Assembly: GCF_002901825.1 (NCBI RefSeq)
Contig: NZ_PPQD01000026.1
Coordinates: 121,236 to 185,235, forward strand
Direction: 5' to 3'
Source of the DNA: Mammaliicoccus sciuri
Lineage (GTDB): Bacteria > Bacillota > Bacilli > Staphylococcales > Staphylococcaceae
DNA length: 64,000 nt
The notes under the pieces are model-generated. The model was not told the origin of the DNA, searched no databases, and saw only the letters and a program-made list of their open reading frames with translations. Positions 31,237-41,795 of this stretch are shown one piece after another; positions within the stretch are counted from its first letter, which is position 1; every line of letters starts with the position of its first letter. The position numbers and the translations under genes are program-made.

Positions 31237-31337
31237 AGTTGTATTAGAATGCTGTAACTTCCACTATTTCGAATTGTGGTAGTTAGATGGGCGCTCATTT
31301 AGAGACATTTCTCAGAATTCTGTCCCTAACTTTTAAT

Positions 31338-32360
31338 CTAACCACCTATATAGTTCATATTAATTTTATTTTTCTTTCGTCTAGCTACAGTAGCTGCTGT
31401 TCGTTCATCTGAGTATCTGTCATCTCTTATATTCCATAAATACTTTAATATGGTTAATAATTCTTCGTCCGTCTTACCGCTTCTTAGCTCTGATTTTATA
31501 TCATAGCCATTCTTTTCAGCAAATAAGCAACCATAAAATTTACCATCAGATGAAATTCTTGCTCGTGTACATGATGAACAAAACGATGCTGATACACTCG
31601 TGATCAAACCAAATTGTGCGCCATTATCTTTATGGCGATAGTATGTTGCAACTTCTCCAAAATAATTGGCTTCTACTGGTTCTACATCATAGGCTGAAGA
31701 AATGATATTTAACATTTCTTTCTTAGTGACGACTTTATCAAAATTCCACCCATTATCATTACCTACATCCATAAATTCTATAAATCTTACGATAATGTTT
31801 TTCTCTTTAAAATGCTCAACAAGTGGTAGTATTTCTTGGTCGTTCACCCCTTTTTGGATTACGACATTCACTTTAACTTTTAAACCTATGCTCACTGCAT
31901 AATCTATTTGATCGAGTATTTGAGAAGCGGATATTTGACGATTATTAATCGATTTAAATAATTCATCATCCATTGCATCTATACTTACATTCACTCTACG
32001 TAGTCCTGCATTGTATAAATTCAATCCATGTTTTTTTAACAACATACCATTTGTTGTTAGTCCGATGTCTTCAATACCTTCTATTTTGTTCAAAGCTTCT
32101 ACAAGCTCATATAGATTTCGTCTTAGAAGCGGCTCTCCGCCTGTAATTCTAATTTTCTTTACACCAAGTGTGCTGTATAACTTAGATAATCTCGTAATTT
32201 CTTCAAAACTCAACAATTCTTCTTTAGGTAAGAAGACGTAATCATCTCCAAAAATTTCTTTTGGCATACAGTAATCACAGCGAAAATTACATCGGTCGGT
32301 AACGGATATTCTTAAATCTCTAATTGGTCTTCCTAATTTATCTTTGATAGGTTGATGCAT
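31338..32360 (-). CDS. moaA: GTP 3',8-cyclase MoaA
   Basis: 340 residues, a radical SAM enzyme that with MoaC converts GTP to cyclic pyranopterin monophosphate. N-terminal [4Fe-4S] site C24-x3-C28-x2-C31 ([13 protein letters not shown]); C-terminal cluster C261-x2-C264-x13-C278 for GTP binding; the protein ends with the double glycine (IGG) typical of MoaA. Last gene of the moeA-mobB-moaE-moaD-mobA-moaA operon. Confidence 0.97.
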   Translation of the reverse strand: MHQPIKDKLGRPIRDLRISVTDRCNFRCDYCMPKEIFGDDYVFLPKEELLSFEEITRLSKLYSTLGVKKIRITGGEPLLRRNLYELVEALNKIEGIEDIGLTTNGMLLKKHGLNLYNAGLRRVNVSIDAMDDELFKSINNRQISASQILDQIDYAVSIGLKVKVNVVIQKGVNDQEILPLVEHFKEKNIIVRFIEFMDVGNDNGWNFDKVVTKKEMLNIISSAYDVEPVEANYFGEVATYYRHKDNGAQFGLITSVSASFCSSCTRARISSDGKFYGCLFAEKNGYDIKSELRSGKTDEELLTILKYLWNIRDDRYSDERTAATVARRKKNKINMNYIGG

Positions 32361-32388
32361 CGTAACGCCCCCTCTACCTATACAATCG

Positions 32389-32979
32389 TTAAGACTCTGC
32401 TTTTTCTAAATCTTCAATGTAATTTATGTTTTGGTACCAATTAGTTGAATCTTTCACATTTGATACATCTAACCATTGTGAAGGTTTCTTTTCGTATATT
32501 TCTTTCATTCTAAAGGCTTCATGGTCTAACGCTTCTTTAATGTCCGCTTCGACACGATGACTATAAAATGCTAACGTCGGCATTTTTTTACCATTTGCTT
32601 CGTATCCAGCAATATCTAGCTGTTCTTCCATTACACGCGAAATAAAAAATTGATACAAATGACTAATCGCTTTTTCGGTAATTTTAGGTGTATCGCAAGC
32701 AATCACAAAATAACATTCCGAATCATGTTTTTGCATCACGCTATATATCCCACCTAAAGGACCATTATTTTTGTACTTTGATAAATCTACGACAACATCA
32801 TGGTGATTGAATGAATCTTTCAATTCTTCACTCGTACTAATCACAACTTTTTCAAATAAATTCGTTTGATTTAAAGTTTGAATGATTTTTTCATAAAAAA
32901 CTTCTCCATTAATTGTCGCTAACGCTTTTGGTGAACCAAATCTACTGGACTTACCGCCAGCTAGAACTATTGCTATCAT
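32389..32979 (-). CDS. mobA: molybdenum cofactor guanylyltransferase
   Basis: 196 residues, from [15 protein letters not shown], the nucleotidyltransferase signature. Uses GTP to convert Mo-molybdopterin to the guanine dinucleotide form (bis-MGD) needed by NarG and FdhF-type enzymes. The frame is open to a GTG inside the GGAGGG ribosome binding site, so 32979 is chosen. CDTPKI near 102 binds metal and GTP. Seven bases separate it from moaD. Confidence 0.94.
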   Translation of the reverse strand: MIAIVLAGGKSSRFGSPKALATINGEVFYEKIIQTLNQTNLFEKVVISTSEELKDSFNHHDVVVDLSKYKNNGPLGGIYSVMQKHDSECYFVIACDTPKITEKAISHLYQFFISRVMEEQLDIAGYEANGKKMPTLAFYSHRVEADIKEALDHEAFRMKEIYEKKPSQWLDVSNVKDSTNWYQNINYIEDLEKAES

Positions 32980-32986
32980 TTTCTCT

Positions 32987-33220
32987 TTACCCTCCACTAA
33001 CTGGTGGAATCAATGCAACAACATCTTGGTCTGTTATAACACTTGAATCTTGCACGAATTCCTCATTTACAGCAACTTGAAAAGTTTCATCCTTTAACTC
33101 TGGATGCTTCTCAACTAAATATTGCTTAAAGTTTAACACAGAGTAGTCTTGGTTAAGAGTTATTTGCTCTTCATTTATGTTTATTATTTCTTTTAAATGA
33201 GCAAAATACAATACTTTCAT
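32987..33220 (-). CDS. moaD: molybdopterin synthase small subunit MoaD
   Basis: 77 residues, ubiquitin-like fold, ending in PPVSGG, where the terminal glycine is made into a thiocarboxylate by MoeB (with a sulfur donor). Sulfur is then passed to precursor Z by MoaD/MoaE. Its start overlaps the stop of moaE by one base, keeping the two subunits coupled. Confidence 0.95.
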   Translation of the reverse strand: MKVLYFAHLKEIININEEQITLNQDYSVLNFKQYLVEKHPELKDETFQVAVNEEFVQDSSVITDQDVVALIPPVSGG

Positions 33221-33669
33221 TATTCACCCTCCATTTGAATAGAAGAATGGTACTGTTTTTGACTGCCTTGCCATTCTTCACCATCTTCCCATATTTCTTT
33301 TTTCCAGATTGGTACGATTTCTTTAATCCTTTCAATTGCATATTCATTCGCCTTATAAGCATCTTGTCTATGCGGTGAAGATACACTGATGACAACAGCT
33401 ATATCTGATATTTGTAATTCACCAACTCTATGTGCAATTGCAACTATTGTACCTGGCCATTTTTCTTTAATTTCATCACCTATTTGAGCTAATTTCTTCT
33501 CTGCCATTGGGATGTAAGCCTCATAAGCTAAGTACTCCGTTTTAATGCCTTTTGTCCATTCTCTGACATGTCCTGTAAAGACAACGACTGCACCTTGCTT
33601 TTCATTGAGTGTCCAGTTTCTGTATTGTTCAGGATTTATTGGATCATTGACGATTTCAAATTGTTTCAC
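33220..33669 (-). CDS. moaE: molybdopterin synthase catalytic subunit MoaE
   Basis: 149 residues from a GTG start (MKQFEIVNDPI), matching the usual N-terminus; a TTG eight codons earlier would overlap mobB and is less likely. Conserved GAVVVFTGHVREW near 24-36, HRVGEL and SSPHRQDAYKANE, and the catalytic lysines in VPIWKKEIWEDG are visible. Forms the heterotetramer with MoaD. Confidence 0.93.
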   Translation of the reverse strand: MKQFEIVNDPINPEQYRNWTLNEKQGAVVVFTGHVREWTKGIKTEYLAYEAYIPMAEKKLAQIGDEIKEKWPGTIVAIAHRVGELQISDIAVVISVSSPHRQDAYKANEYAIERIKEIVPIWKKEIWEDGEEWQGSQKQYHSSIQMEGE

Positions 33670-33677
33670 TTCAACAC

Positions 33678-34136
33678 CTACTTTTTCAACCAATTTTCAA
33701 ACCAAACTATAAAGTCTTTCTTTTCTTCAAGATTAAACGCATCAAACTGATATACGATATTTTGTAGCGTTTGTTCCAAATCTTCAGATTGCTTCGTTAA
33801 AAGTACTTTTGGAAAATGATCATGCTTAAATCCTTCAATTAGTAGTACATCAGGCTCAATAGACAAATCTTCATCTATTATTTGCTGTAATGACTTCTCC
33901 TCAAATGTTACTCTCTCTATTAACTGTTTACCCAATACGATACTTTCTTTAGCACCGCTATTTATAAACTTTAAACTGTCTACTTCTTTATGATTTAAAG
34001 AAATTTCGTCTGCACCATGCCCATGATGTTTAATTGTAGATACTGTTAATTGCTGACTGCGACATTCTTTAATTAATTCATTTATTAATGTTGTTTTACC
34101 ACTATTTTTATAGCCAACTATTTGTAATATCTTCAT
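33678..34136 (-). CDS. mobB: MobB GTP-binding adaptor for molybdopterin guanylylation
   Basis: 152 residues, P-loop GYKNSGKTT at 8-16 and a DVLLIEGFKHD motif (near 98-108). Accessory GTPase that helps MobA. Its start overlaps the moeA stop by four bases. Confidence 0.93.
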   Translation of the reverse strand: MKILQIVGYKNSGKTTLINELIKECRSQQLTVSTIKHHGHGADEISLNHKEVDSLKFINSGAKESIVLGKQLIERVTFEEKSLQQIIDEDLSIEPDVLLIEGFKHDHFPKVLLTKQSEDLEQTLQNIVYQFDAFNLEEKKDFIVWFENWLKK

Positions 34137-35392
34137 AGTGTTAATTGACTTTCATATGACTGATGATCCGTTAATAGAACTTTCACATCGTCATCTTTTT
34201 GATAGCCTCTTGTTCCACCAGGTAAAATAATCATACCATTACTTTTAGCAATCGCTACAACCGCATTAGATTTATTAAATCCTGATGGTTCAGCATAAAC
34301 ACCTTGTGAAGTGAATGATAATTTACCTCTTATAAATCTCGTAAATGGGTTAGCTTTTTTAAAGTCTTCATTCAACTTCGCGTCTATTATGACCGGGTAT
34401 ATAGCATCTGCAGACATCATTTTTAGAATGGTTGGCTTAGTAAACAAATGAAATCCTGAGTAACAAGCTGATGGATTACCCGATAAACCAAACAACAACT
34501 TCTCACCTTTGCAAGCAACCGTTGTTACGCTACCAGGTCTCATTTGCACTTTATTAAAGAATACTGTTGCACCAATTGCATCATACACTTTCGGTAAATA
34601 GTCGAAGTCTCCTACTGATACGCCACCAGTTGTAATCACGATATCATGTTGTGACATTGCTTTTTCAACAATATCAATGCAACCTTGTAAGTTATCTTCT
34701 TGAATTTTGTATGTAGTAGCTTCGATATCAACTTCTTTACATAACGATTCAATCATAGGACCATTTGAATTTCTAATCTGTCCTGGTTCTAATGGCTCAT
34801 TTGGTCCAACTAACTCGCTACCTGTTGCTATGACTGCAACGGTTGGCTTCTTGGATACTTTAACAGTTTCGTAGCCAAATGTTGCCAACACTGCAATAAC
34901 TCCACTATTAATACGTTGACCTTTATGTAAGACGTATTCATTTTCTTTACATTCTTCTCCTTGAAACGCGACATTTTCACCTTCCGTAAATGGTTTACGA
35001 ATGGTAAATCCTGTTTCTGTTTCCACTGTTTGTTCAAACATTACAACTGCATCTGCACCTTCAGGTATAGGTGCGCCAGTCATAATACGTACCGCTTCTC
35101 CACTATTTAAAGTCACATTTGAAGCTGTTCCAGCACCGATATGATCTACAACTTTAAATGATATTCTATTATCTCCTGATGCCCCTTTAGAATCAGCGCT
35201 TTTAATTGCAAACCCATCGTAAGGTGATTTATTAAATCGAGGAATATCATAAGTTGCTTGAATATCTTCAGCAAGTATATAGTTTAAACTTTCATTTATT
35301 GATACTGTTTCTGTCTCTAACTGCTTTACTACTTTAATAACACGTTCAATTGCTTCTTTTACTGGTATAGGTGTTCTCATTTCAACTGTCAA
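34133..35392 (-). CDS. moeA: molybdopterin molybdenumtransferase
   Basis: 419 residues, the S. aureus length, from a TTG start (GGGAG is nine bases upstream). Inserts molybdate into adenylylated molybdopterin. Domain order I-IV visible; SPYDGFAI near 58-65, [13 protein letters not shown] near 245-257, and [11 protein letters not shown] near 310-320. First gene of the six-gene minus-strand operon, divergent from moaC across a 67-base shared promoter gap. Confidence 0.96.
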   Translation of the reverse strand: MTVEMRTPIPVKEAIERVIKVVKQLETETVSINESLNYILAEDIQATYDIPRFNKSPYDGFAIKSADSKGASGDNRISFKVVDHIGAGTASNVTLNSGEAVRIMTGAPIPEGADAVVMFEQTVETETGFTIRKPFTEGENVAFQGEECKENEYVLHKGQRINSGVIAVLATFGYETVKVSKKPTVAVIATGSELVGPNEPLEPGQIRNSNGPMIESLCKEVDIEATTYKIQEDNLQGCIDIVEKAMSQHDIVITTGGVSVGDFDYLPKVYDAIGATVFFNKVQMRPGSVTTVACKGEKLLFGLSGNPSACYSGFHLFTKPTILKMMSADAIYPVIIDAKLNEDFKKANPFTRFIRGKLSFTSQGVYAEPSGFNKSNAVVAIAKSNGMIILPGGTRGYQKDDDVKVLLTDHQSYESQLTL

Positions 35393-35428
35393 TTGTCTAC
35401 ACTCCCTATCAATTTATTTAAACTTACA

Positions 35429-35437
35429 TGTTATAAT
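35429..35437 (+). promoter_or_regulatory. extended -10 promoter of moaC
   Basis: TGTTATAAT: perfect -10 TATAAT at 35432-35437 with upstream TG. Its complement, ATTATAAC, can supply a -10-like sequence for moeA on the minus strand, so the divergent promoters overlap in the 67-base gap. No NreC box is present here. Confidence 0.55.
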
Positions 35438-35459
35438 ATCTTTAGAAAGGATGATGATT

Positions 35460-35939
35460 TTGTCTGAATTTACACATTTTAACGAGCAAGGCCATGCAAA
35501 AATGGTCGATGTCTCAGATAAAGAAACAAGCACACGTATCGCAATTGCAAACTCAAGTATTAAAGTAAATCAAACAATCTATGATCAAATAAAAAATGCA
35601 ACAAATAAAAAAGGCGATGTACTTGGCACAGCACAAATTGCAGGCATTATGGCTGCTAAGAATACAAGCCAATTGATACCTATGTGTCACCCACTTCAAT
35701 TAACAGGCATCGATATCTCTTACGAATGGGATAAAGATCAACCATACACAATCAACATTTCAGCAACCGTTAAGACGAAAGGTCAAACGGGTGTAGAAAT
35801 GGAAGCTTTAACTGCTGCAAGTGTTACAGCTTTAACAATATATGATATGTGTAAAGCCGTTGATAAAGGCATGGTTATTGGTGAAACATATTTATCTTAT
35901 AAGACTGGTGGCAAAAATGGCGACTTCAAACGCCAATAG
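35460..35939 (+). CDS. moaC: cyclic pyranopterin monophosphate synthase
   Basis: 159 residues from TTG ([22 protein letters not shown]), matching S. aureus MoaC; an earlier in-frame ATG lies in the AGAAAGGA ribosome binding site. Second step of cofactor synthesis after MoaA. Conserved [11 protein letters not shown] near 77-87 and [27 protein letters not shown] near 112-138 include the catalytic residues. Only plus-strand gene of the cofactor set; its stop abuts that of moaB. Confidence 0.96.
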   Translation: MSEFTHFNEQGHAKMVDVSDKETSTRIAIANSSIKVNQTIYDQIKNATNKKGDVLGTAQIAGIMAAKNTSQLIPMCHPLQLTGIDISYEWDKDQPYTINISATVKTKGQTGVEMEALTAASVTALTIYDMCKAVDKGMVIGETYLSYKTGGKNGDFKRQ

Positions 35940-36440
35940 TTATTTATTAAGCTCATGTACTAAATGATTCAATTCTTTAGTTATGAGCTTTTCCATTGCT
36001 AATTTAACTGCACCTGTAGAACCCGGTATTGAAATAATAACTTGATGCCCTACTGTACCTGCAATTGCTCTAGAAAGTATCGCTCTCGTACCTACATCTT
36101 CTGTATAACTTAAATATCTAAATATCTCACCGAATCCTTCAATTTCTTTATCTAGTAAAGGCTTAATCGCCTCGATCGTAACATCTCTTTGACTAATACC
36201 TGTACCGCCAGTTGTAATAATGGCGTCAACATCATTATTAAGCCACTCATTTACTTGTGTTTGAATTTCAGTGACATCATCTTTAACAATTTGGTAATGG
36301 CCTTCTTTAATTTCAACATTGAGATCTTTCAAATATTGTTGAACAAGTTGTCCACCTTTATCTGTTTCTTTCTTTCTCGTATCACTTACGGTTAAAACTG
36401 CCACATTTATAAGACGATCTATTCTATTAACTACACTCAT
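35940..36440 (-). CDS. moaB: molybdopterin adenylyltransferase (MoaB/MogA)
   Basis: 166 residues. Adenylylates molybdopterin before molybdate insertion by Moe[17 protein letters not shown] near 79-94 is the MoCF signature and [13 protein letters not shown] is the second. No base lies between its stop and that of the convergent moaC, and no terminator is present, so antisense read-through is likely. Downstream of moeB by 11 bases. Confidence 0.94.
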   Translation of the reverse strand: MSVVNRIDRLINVAVLTVSDTRKKETDKGGQLVQQYLKDLNVEIKEGHYQIVKDDVTEIQTQVNEWLNNDVDAIITTGGTGISQRDVTIEAIKPLLDKEIEGFGEIFRYLSYTEDVGTRAILSRAIAGTVGHQVIISIPGSTGAVKLAMEKLITKELNHLVHELNK

Positions 36441-36451
36441 CGATTTAACTC

Positions 36452-37453
36452 CTATCCAAACATATTCTCAACAAACTGTCTGCCTTCTTCTACAGAATCC
36501 AAATCATGAATTAATAACCTACCATTATTAAATGCTACGACACGATGGTCATCGTATAAATACTGAATCATATACGCATTAGAACGATGCAATAATCCAT
36601 TTTGAGCAACAAACTTTTCAATAGCTGGTCGATTAAGCTTCTCGTTTATATATTGAACAGTATGACGACCACATAATTCAGTTAGTTGTTTGTCTGAATT
36701 TGATAATTTTGAATAAGTTGGTTCTGCTCCACAAGTCTCACAATAGTCTTGTTTCATTTGTTCAAATCCAAATGATTGATGTTCACCGAACCAAACGTCA
36801 CCGTACGTAATTTTAGGTGTAAATGAATAACCAGCCAATATTTTAAGTGCATCTGCAACTTGTAAACTTGCTGCCATTGTTACTGCTGGATTTATCACGC
36901 CTACTGTGTCACAAGTTCGGTTAATCACTGGCAATTGTGGTAATACACAGTTCAAGCAAGGTGTTTCTTTAGGCACAAAAGTCGCTTGAACATAAGTAGA
37001 TTCTAAGCATGCGCCATATATCCACGGAATATTCATCTTGTACGCAAAATCATTAATAATTTGTCTCGTATTAAAATTATCTGTCGCATCAATAATAATG
37101 TTTGAATAACGCGCTACTTCATGTAATAACTTTGCATCACATTGCGCAATATAAGATTTTATTGTAATATCTTCACGAATTTTCATTAAATGTCTTTCTG
37201 CAGCTACAACTTTAGGTAGCATTTCTTTAATATCATTCTCTATAAATAATGTTTGTCTTTGTAAGTTTGACGATTCAACATAATCTCGATCAATAATATT
37301 GAGTCTCTGTATCCCCGACCTAGTCAACTGTTCAGCAACATGCGTACCAAGTGCACCCATGCCTACAATTGTGACACTCGCTTGTTCAATTCTTTCTTGA
37401 CCTTGTTCTCCAATTTTATCGAATAAAATTTGACGAGAATAACGTTCGTTCAT
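36452..37453 (-). CDS. moeB: MoeB/ThiF-type adenylyltransferase for MoaD
   Basis: 333 residues, E1-like fold: nucleotide motif GMGALGTHV (31-39), and C-x2-C zinc pairs in PCLNCVL and YCETCGAE. Activates the MoaD C-terminus by adenylylation. A C-terminal extension beyond the core resembles a partial rhodanese-like or WWE-type end without an obvious active Cys. Could also serve thiamine synthesis, but its place in the cofactor cluster favours MoeB. First gene of the moeB-moaB pair. Confidence 0.9.
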   Translation of the reverse strand: MNERYSRQILFDKIGEQGQERIEQASVTIVGMGALGTHVAEQLTRSGIQRLNIIDRDYVESSNLQRQTLFIENDIKEMLPKVVAAERHLMKIREDITIKSYIAQCDAKLLHEVARYSNIIIDATDNFNTRQIINDFAYKMNIPWIYGACLESTYVQATFVPKETPCLNCVLPQLPVINRTCDTVGVINPAVTMAASLQVADALKILAGYSFTPKITYGDVWFGEHQSFGFEQMKQDYCETCGAEPTYSKLSNSDKQLTELCGRHTVQYINEKLNRPAIEKFVAQNGLLHRSNAYMIQYLYDDHRVVAFNNGRLLIHDLDSVEEGRQFVENMFG

Positions 37454-37486
37454 TTATATCAACCTTTCACGAATCTCTTTAACTCT

Positions 37487-37515
37487 ATTATAAAGTTAAA
37501 CGCTTTTATCCTCAA
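37487..37515 (-). promoter_or_regulatory. predicted moeB promoter
   Basis: Minus strand: TTGAGG (37510-37515), 17-base spacer, TATAAT (37487-37492), 34 bases before the ATG. A standard vegetative promoter; no NreC box upstream. Confidence 0.7.
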
Positions 37516-37523
37516 TTAATTGT

Positions 37524-37553
37524 AAGGCTGAGACAATACATTGTCCCAGCCTT
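37524..37553 (-). terminator. probable terminator of narT
   Basis: AAGGCTGAGACAAT and ATTGTCCCAGCCTT pair around a 2-base loop with one G-U. The T-run afterwards is weak, so termination may be partial; this stem type is used elsewhere in the window as a terminator. Confidence 0.6.
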
Positions 37554-37575
37554 CTTAATTTTTAAAGACAAACAA

Positions 37576-38745
37576 CTATAGATACTTTCTTTCTATTTTA
37601 GTCATATGCATCATTGTGATAAGTGCAATCACACCAAATATAGCAAGCATAAAGAATGCTAAATGATTTGAACCAGTCAAACTCGTTACTAACGTTATAA
37701 TTAATGGTGGGAAAAAGCCTCCGAGTCCACCCATCATAGATACAATTCCGTTTACAACACCCGCTTCTTTTGTGAAGTATGTTGGTACAAGTTTAAATAC
37801 AATTCCATTACCAATACCTGCACAAACACTTACCGTCAAACATCCAATTGTAAACAAGATGAGATGATGTGATATTGAAAGTACGATTGCACCTGCTATT
37901 AAACCGATAAAGAATACTTTCAATACGTTTAAAGCATTAAATTTATCTCCTAACATACCACCTATTGGTCTAAGTAATGTTGCGATTGCAATAAAGATAC
38001 CTGTTCTAATACCAGCATCTACTTTATCAATTTCAAAATGACTCACTAAAAAGTTTGGCAAGAACAAACCAAATGCAACAAATGCACCAAACGTAATAAA
38101 ATACCAGAAACTAAAATAGTAAAGTTTATAGTTATTGATAACTTGTTTCGTTTGTGAAATCATTGGAATTTTGACTTTATGTTCTTCCTTATCTCCAAAG
38201 ATAAACATTAATACTGCGAAGATAAGTAATACGATTAAATAAAGTTGAACAGTATGTTGCCATCCGATAATGCTTGCTATTGGAGGCGCTAAAAATGATG
38301 ATACGGCTGTCCCTAAATTACCCATTCCATAAATACCATTCGCAAAACCATGTTTTTCTTTTGGAAAATATTTAGGAATAGATGTAACACCTACTGAAAA
38401 GATTGCACCACCAAGACCAATAAAGAATCCTGCAACCATCAATCCTGTAGTTGAATGTGCTTGACTTAAATAAAATACTGGAAACAATAAAATAATAAAA
38501 CTCACTAAAAATACCAATCTAGAACCTAACAAGTTCGTATAATAGCCAATCGGTATTCTTAATATTGATCCTAAAATAACGGGGATTGCTAAAATAATAG
38601 CTTTCTGACCTTCTTCAACACTTATATCTTGTGTAATATAAGGCATTAAAGGTGCGAGTATACTCCAAACCATAAATCCTGCCATTAAACTAAAGGTTTG
38701 GAGTGGTAGTTGAACTTTTCCTAAGTTATTTCTCATGTTTTTCAC
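37576..38745 (-). CDS. narT: nitrate transporter NarT
   Basis: 389 residues, 12 membrane segments, MFS nitrate/nitrite porter subfamily. Nitrate signature-like glycine-rich blocks: [19 protein letters not shown] near 110-128 and [21 protein letters not shown] near 330-350. Same length as the known staphylococcal NarT. Feeds the NarGHI reductase and probably exchanges nitrite. It is transcribed on its own promoter with two NreC-like boxes upstream. Confidence 0.95.
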   Translation of the reverse strand: MKNMRNNLGKVQLPLQTFSLMAGFMVWSILAPLMPYITQDISVEEGQKAIILAIPVILGSILRIPIGYYTNLLGSRLVFLVSFIILLFPVFYLSQAHSTTGLMVAGFFIGLGGAIFSVGVTSIPKYFPKEKHGFANGIYGMGNLGTAVSSFLAPPIASIIGWQHTVQLYLIVLLIFAVLMFIFGDKEEHKVKIPMISQTKQVINNYKLYYFSFWYFITFGAFVAFGLFLPNFLVSHFEIDKVDAGIRTGIFIAIATLLRPIGGMLGDKFNALNVLKVFFIGLIAGAIVLSISHHLILFTIGCLTVSVCAGIGNGIVFKLVPTYFTKEAGVVNGIVSMMGGLGGFFPPLIITLVTSLTGSNHLAFFMLAIFGVIALITMMHMTKIERKYL

Positions 38746-38796
38746 CCTTCGAAATTAATCTTTATGTATAATCTTTCCAATATTATTGTAGGTCAT

Positions 38797-38850
38797 TTGT
38801 GAAAAAGTGCACATAAGGATATCCCCTTATTGAAACATGGAAAATCCCTA
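38797..38850 (-). promoter_or_regulatory. narT control region: Rex-like box and two NreC-like boxes
   Basis: Rex-like palindrome TTGTGAAAAAGTGCACAT at 38797-38814 (consensus TTGTGAA-W4-TTCACAA). NreC-like boxes AAGGATATCCCCTT at 38815-38828 and ATGGAAAATCCCTA at 38837-38850, each read as TAGGG-N4-CCCTA with some mismatch, starts 22 bases apart. The -10 is probably around 38777-38790; the boxes then centre near -51 and -73. Confidence 0.7.
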
Positions 38851-38883
38851 TATTCATTTATAAATTCAATACACTAAAAAAAC

Positions 38884-38933
38884 ATAAAAAGACCTGATAA
38901 ATTGAGGCTTTTGAGCCAAAAATTTATCAGGTC
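38884..38933 (-). terminator. terminator of the narGHJI-nreABC operon
   Basis: GACCTGATAAATT (38891-38903) pairs perfectly with AATTTATCAGGTC (38921-38933), with an inner GGCT/AGCC stem, followed on the minus strand by TTTTTATGTTTTTTTAG. Confidence 0.92.
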
Positions 38934-38942
38934 AATTTCATT

Positions 38943-39596
38943 TTAGAAGTCCAATAATTTTTTCTTCATAGCATATTCAACTAATTCTGGGCGCGATTTT
39001 AAACCAAGTTTATCCATAATTCTCGCTTTATGTGCTTCAATCGTTTTGACAGAAACAAATAATTTCTCCGCGATTTCTTTATTACCATAGCCCTTTGCAA
39101 TTAAAGGTAAGATTTCTAGTTCTCTTTGAGATAATATTTTAAATGGATCAGAAGTACTTTGATCACTGTTATCTTGATGATTAAAAAGTTCATTCACAAG
39201 TGAACTTGTGACTTTAGAATCAATATACATATCGCCTCTATATATTGTTCTTACAGCATGTATTAATTCTTCATCTGGTGCATTTTTCAAGATATATCCT
39301 TTAGCACCACTTCTTAATACATGAAATAAATATTCTTCATCATCATACATTGTTAATATTAATATTTTAGTTTGCTTAAAGTCATCTGATATTTTACCAG
39401 TTGCGATTAATCCCGATTCACCAGGTGGCATACTTAAATCCATGATCAATACATCTGGTGAATGTTTTGCAACCATTTGATATGCTTCTATACCATCTGC
39501 AGCTGTCGCAACAACTTCCATGTCTTCTTGATAATTTAAAATCATTGAAAAGCCTGTTCTCACCACTGCATGATCATCTGCTATTACGATGTTCAT
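38943..39596 (-). CDS. nreC: NreC response regulator
   Basis: 217 residues: receiver domain with DD (7-8), phospho-acceptor D53 (LIMDLSMPP) and K102-type lysine, then a C-terminal LuxR-type HTH ([28 protein letters not shown]). Activated by NreB, it turns on nar, nir and narT genes. Start ATG 39596 with GGGTGG upstream; a GTG three codons earlier is open. Last gene of the operon. Confidence 0.96.
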   Translation of the reverse strand: MNIVIADDHAVVRTGFSMILNYQEDMEVVATAADGIEAYQMVAKHSPDVLIMDLSMPPGESGLIATGKISDDFKQTKILILTMYDDEEYLFHVLRSGAKGYILKNAPDEELIHAVRTIYRGDMYIDSKVTSSLVNELFNHQDNSDQSTSDPFKILSQRELEILPLIAKGYGNKEIAEKLFVSVKTIEAHKARIMDKLGLKSRPELVEYAMKKKLLDF

Positions 39597-39612
39597 ATAT
39601 ACCACCCACCAT

Positions 39613-40647
39613 TTATGCTATTGGTACATTCAATTTAATATTTGTACCTTTTTTAAGTTTACTTTCGATATTGATTTTACCGCCAACGATTTCAGCTCGT
39701 TCTTTCATACCATATATACCTAGTCCTGAACCTTTTGGCTGACTACCTAATACAAATCCATTCCCTTGGTCAGCAATTTCAACTTCTATTTCATTTCCAT
39801 CACAAGACATATGTACATCAACACTATCCACATTAGCATACTTTAATGCATTAAACACTGCTTCTTGTACAATTCTATATACGACCGTTTCTATTTCCGT
39901 ATTAAAACGTTTAATAGACGAATCATAATGATAGTGAACATGGAAACCGAAATTTTTCTCAAGCTGTTTAAAATATGACTTGAATGCTGCGTCTAATCCA
40001 AGATCATCTAATGATGAAGGTCTTAGTTCTAAAGATAAGTTTCTAATATCATCGATTAATCGAGACATTAACGTTTCAATATGTTGAGATTGTTGCTTCA
40101 ATTCGTCAATATCATTCTGATATTTCAATAATCTAAGTTCAACACTGACATTAAGCAATTCTTGAACAACACCATCGTGTAATTCTCTAGAAATTCTTTT
40201 ACGCTCGTTTTCTTGTGCGGATATTGTTTTTTGGATCATCGTTTGCTGATGTAATTTCTGTTGTCTTTCAATTTGTGGTGATACATTTTGTAATGTATAT
40301 ACTTTAACATCGTCTTCTTGACTAATCGTTTGATAAGTCGCTGTAAAAGGTTCAACAGTCCCGCTATTCGTCTGCATAAACACTTGAAAGCTTGTGTTGC
40401 CAATCTTTGAAGACTCTAAAAAGCAGTCTCTACATGATTGTAAGGCATATTCATTTGAATAACCTTCACACCTACTACAAATGGCATGTGTCAATGATGA
40501 TTGATTGTCTTCAGAGATTACTTTTCGGGCAGCTTCATTCATATTAATAACCTGTCCTTTACTATTTAAAAACACAATCATTTCGCTCGTTTTTTCATAG
40601 TATTGTTTTAATATATCCATCAATATTGAAGCATCTTCTGAACTCAT
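39613..40647 (-). CDS. nreB: NreB oxygen-sensing histidine kinase
   Basis: 344 residues, cytoplasmic. PAS domain with four cysteines C57, C60, C72 and C75, in the same arrangement that holds the oxygen-labile [4Fe-4S] cluster in S. carnosus NreB. HisKA_3 domain with H157 in RELHDGVVQ, then HATPase with NALKYA and [14 protein letters not shown]. With the cluster intact (no oxygen) it autophosphorylates and passes phosphate to NreC. Overlaps nreA by 4 bases. Confidence 0.97.
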   Translation of the reverse strand: MSSEDASILMDILKQYYEKTSEMIVFLNSKGQVINMNEAARKVISEDNQSSLTHAICSRCEGYSNEYALQSCRDCFLESSKIGNTSFQVFMQTNSGTVEPFTATYQTISQEDDVKVYTLQNVSPQIERQQKLHQQTMIQKTISAQENERKRISRELHDGVVQELLNVSVELRLLKYQNDIDELKQQSQHIETLMSRLIDDIRNLSLELRPSSLDDLGLDAAFKSYFKQLEKNFGFHVHYHYDSSIKRFNTEIETVVYRIVQEAVFNALKYANVDSVDVHMSCDGNEIEVEIADQGNGFVLGSQPKGSGLGIYGMKERAEIVGGKINIESKLKKGTNIKLNVPIA

Positions 40648-41087
40648 ACATTCATCATGTCCTTTCCATAAAATGGTCCAAAGCGATTAAAATCATTCAT
40701 ATCTATTTCAGGAAATCGTTTTTCATCACGTTGTCCGAGCAAGAGTACACCACAAACTCGGTATTTTTTCCATAATGGAATCGCAAGCAATGATGTTAAT
40801 TGTTCACTTTGTACGATCGGATAGTTAAAGGGGTGATCATGATAGGGACTTTCTTTCAAATCATGAATTTTAACAGGTTTCCCACTTTTGATAACAATTC
40901 CTGCTATTCCTCTTCCGCTTCTTAATACGATGTTTTGATATCTATGATTTAAATTTCCAGATACATACTGCCATTTTATATGAAAGTGAGCAGCGTTTTC
41001 AGAAGTCATTGCTAATCCGACAAAATCAACACCATAAGTACTACGAATAAGATCCAACTGTACCTGAAAATCAAAATCATTAGACAT
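40644..41087 (-). CDS. nreA: NreA nitrate-sensing GAF protein
   Basis: 147 residues, single GAF domain. In S. carnosus, NreA binds nitrate and releases its inhibition of NreB, so phosphorylation needs both no oxygen and nitrate. Conserved features: LRSGRGIAGIVIKSGKPVKIHDL near 53-75 and LLAIPLWKKYRVCGVLLLGQRD. Start ATG 41087 fits GCGAGGTG; a GTG three codons earlier is open. 27 bases after narI. Confidence 0.94.
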   Translation of the reverse strand: MSNDFDFQVQLDLIRSTYGVDFVGLAMTSENAAHFHIKWQYVSGNLNHRYQNIVLRSGRGIAGIVIKSGKPVKIHDLKESPYHDHPFNYPIVQSEQLTSLLAIPLWKKYRVCGVLLLGQRDEKRFPEIDMNDFNRFGPFYGKDMMNV

Positions 41088-41114
41088 TTTAAACACCTCG
41101 CTTTTACTTATAGT

Positions 41115-41795
41115 TTAATTCGTTTTATGTTTTCTGTAAATAATGTAACTTCTACTAAAGTAATTAAGTGGAACACTCCAAACATGTACCAATCTCGTAA
41201 ATGGCCATAAACTTGTGATTAAGAATCCTAAAATAATATGTACCTTAAATGTTAAAGGGACGTCTTTCATTAAAGCAACATCCGGTTTAAAGATTAACAA
41301 GCCTCTAAACCAAACAGAAATTGTTTGTCTATAATCAAAGTCTGGTGTTGTCGCGTTCGTCCATAACGTCGAGATACAACCCATCAACACGATAACTAAC
41401 AATAATATATTTACAATAATATCCGATGCTGAACTTAACCTTCTTACATTTTGTTTCGTGATTCTTCTAGCTGTTAAGAGGACCATACCGATTAATGTCA
41501 CAATACCGAAAATACTCCCAATATAAACTGCGCCGATATGATATAAATGATCATTAACGCCGACACTACTTAGCCATTCTGCAGGTACACCTAAACCAAC
41601 TACATGTCCGAATATAACTGGAATAATACCTAAGTGAAATAAAACACTTCCCCACATCAATTGTTTCTTCTCAATAAACTCACTAGACTTTGCTGTCCAT
41701 GAAAATTGATCATATTTAAATCTAAATAAATGACCAATAATAAAAATAGCGATACATAAATAAGGATAGATAACCCATATAAATTGATTAATCAC
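41115..41795 (-). CDS. narI: respiratory nitrate reductase gamma subunit (cytochrome b)
   Basis: 226 residues with five membrane segments. Carries the histidine pairs that ligate two b-type haems (for example H52-type in LFHLGIIPVIFGHVVGLG and HIILGFLITSLWPFTRLVHVWS). It takes electrons from menaquinol and passes them to NarH on the cytoplasmic side. Overlaps narJ by 8 bases. Confidence 0.96.
   Translation of the reverse strand: MINQFIWVIYPYLCIAIFIIGHLFRFKYDQFSWTAKSSEFIEKKQLMWGSVLFHLGIIPVIFGHVVGLGVPAEWLSSVGVNDHLYHIGAVYIGSIFGIVTLIGMVLLTARRITKQNVRRLSSASDIIVNILLLVIVLMGCISTLWTNATTPDFDYRQTISVWFRGLLIFKPDVALMKDVPLTFKVHIILGFLITSLWPFTRLVHVWSVPLNYFSRSYIIYRKHKTN

Noticed and set aside
33678..33693. MoaE start overlapping mobB (TTG at 33693)
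   Set aside because: The GTG at 33669 has AGGTG just upstream and gives the usual N-terminus; the longer form would place unrelated residues in front.
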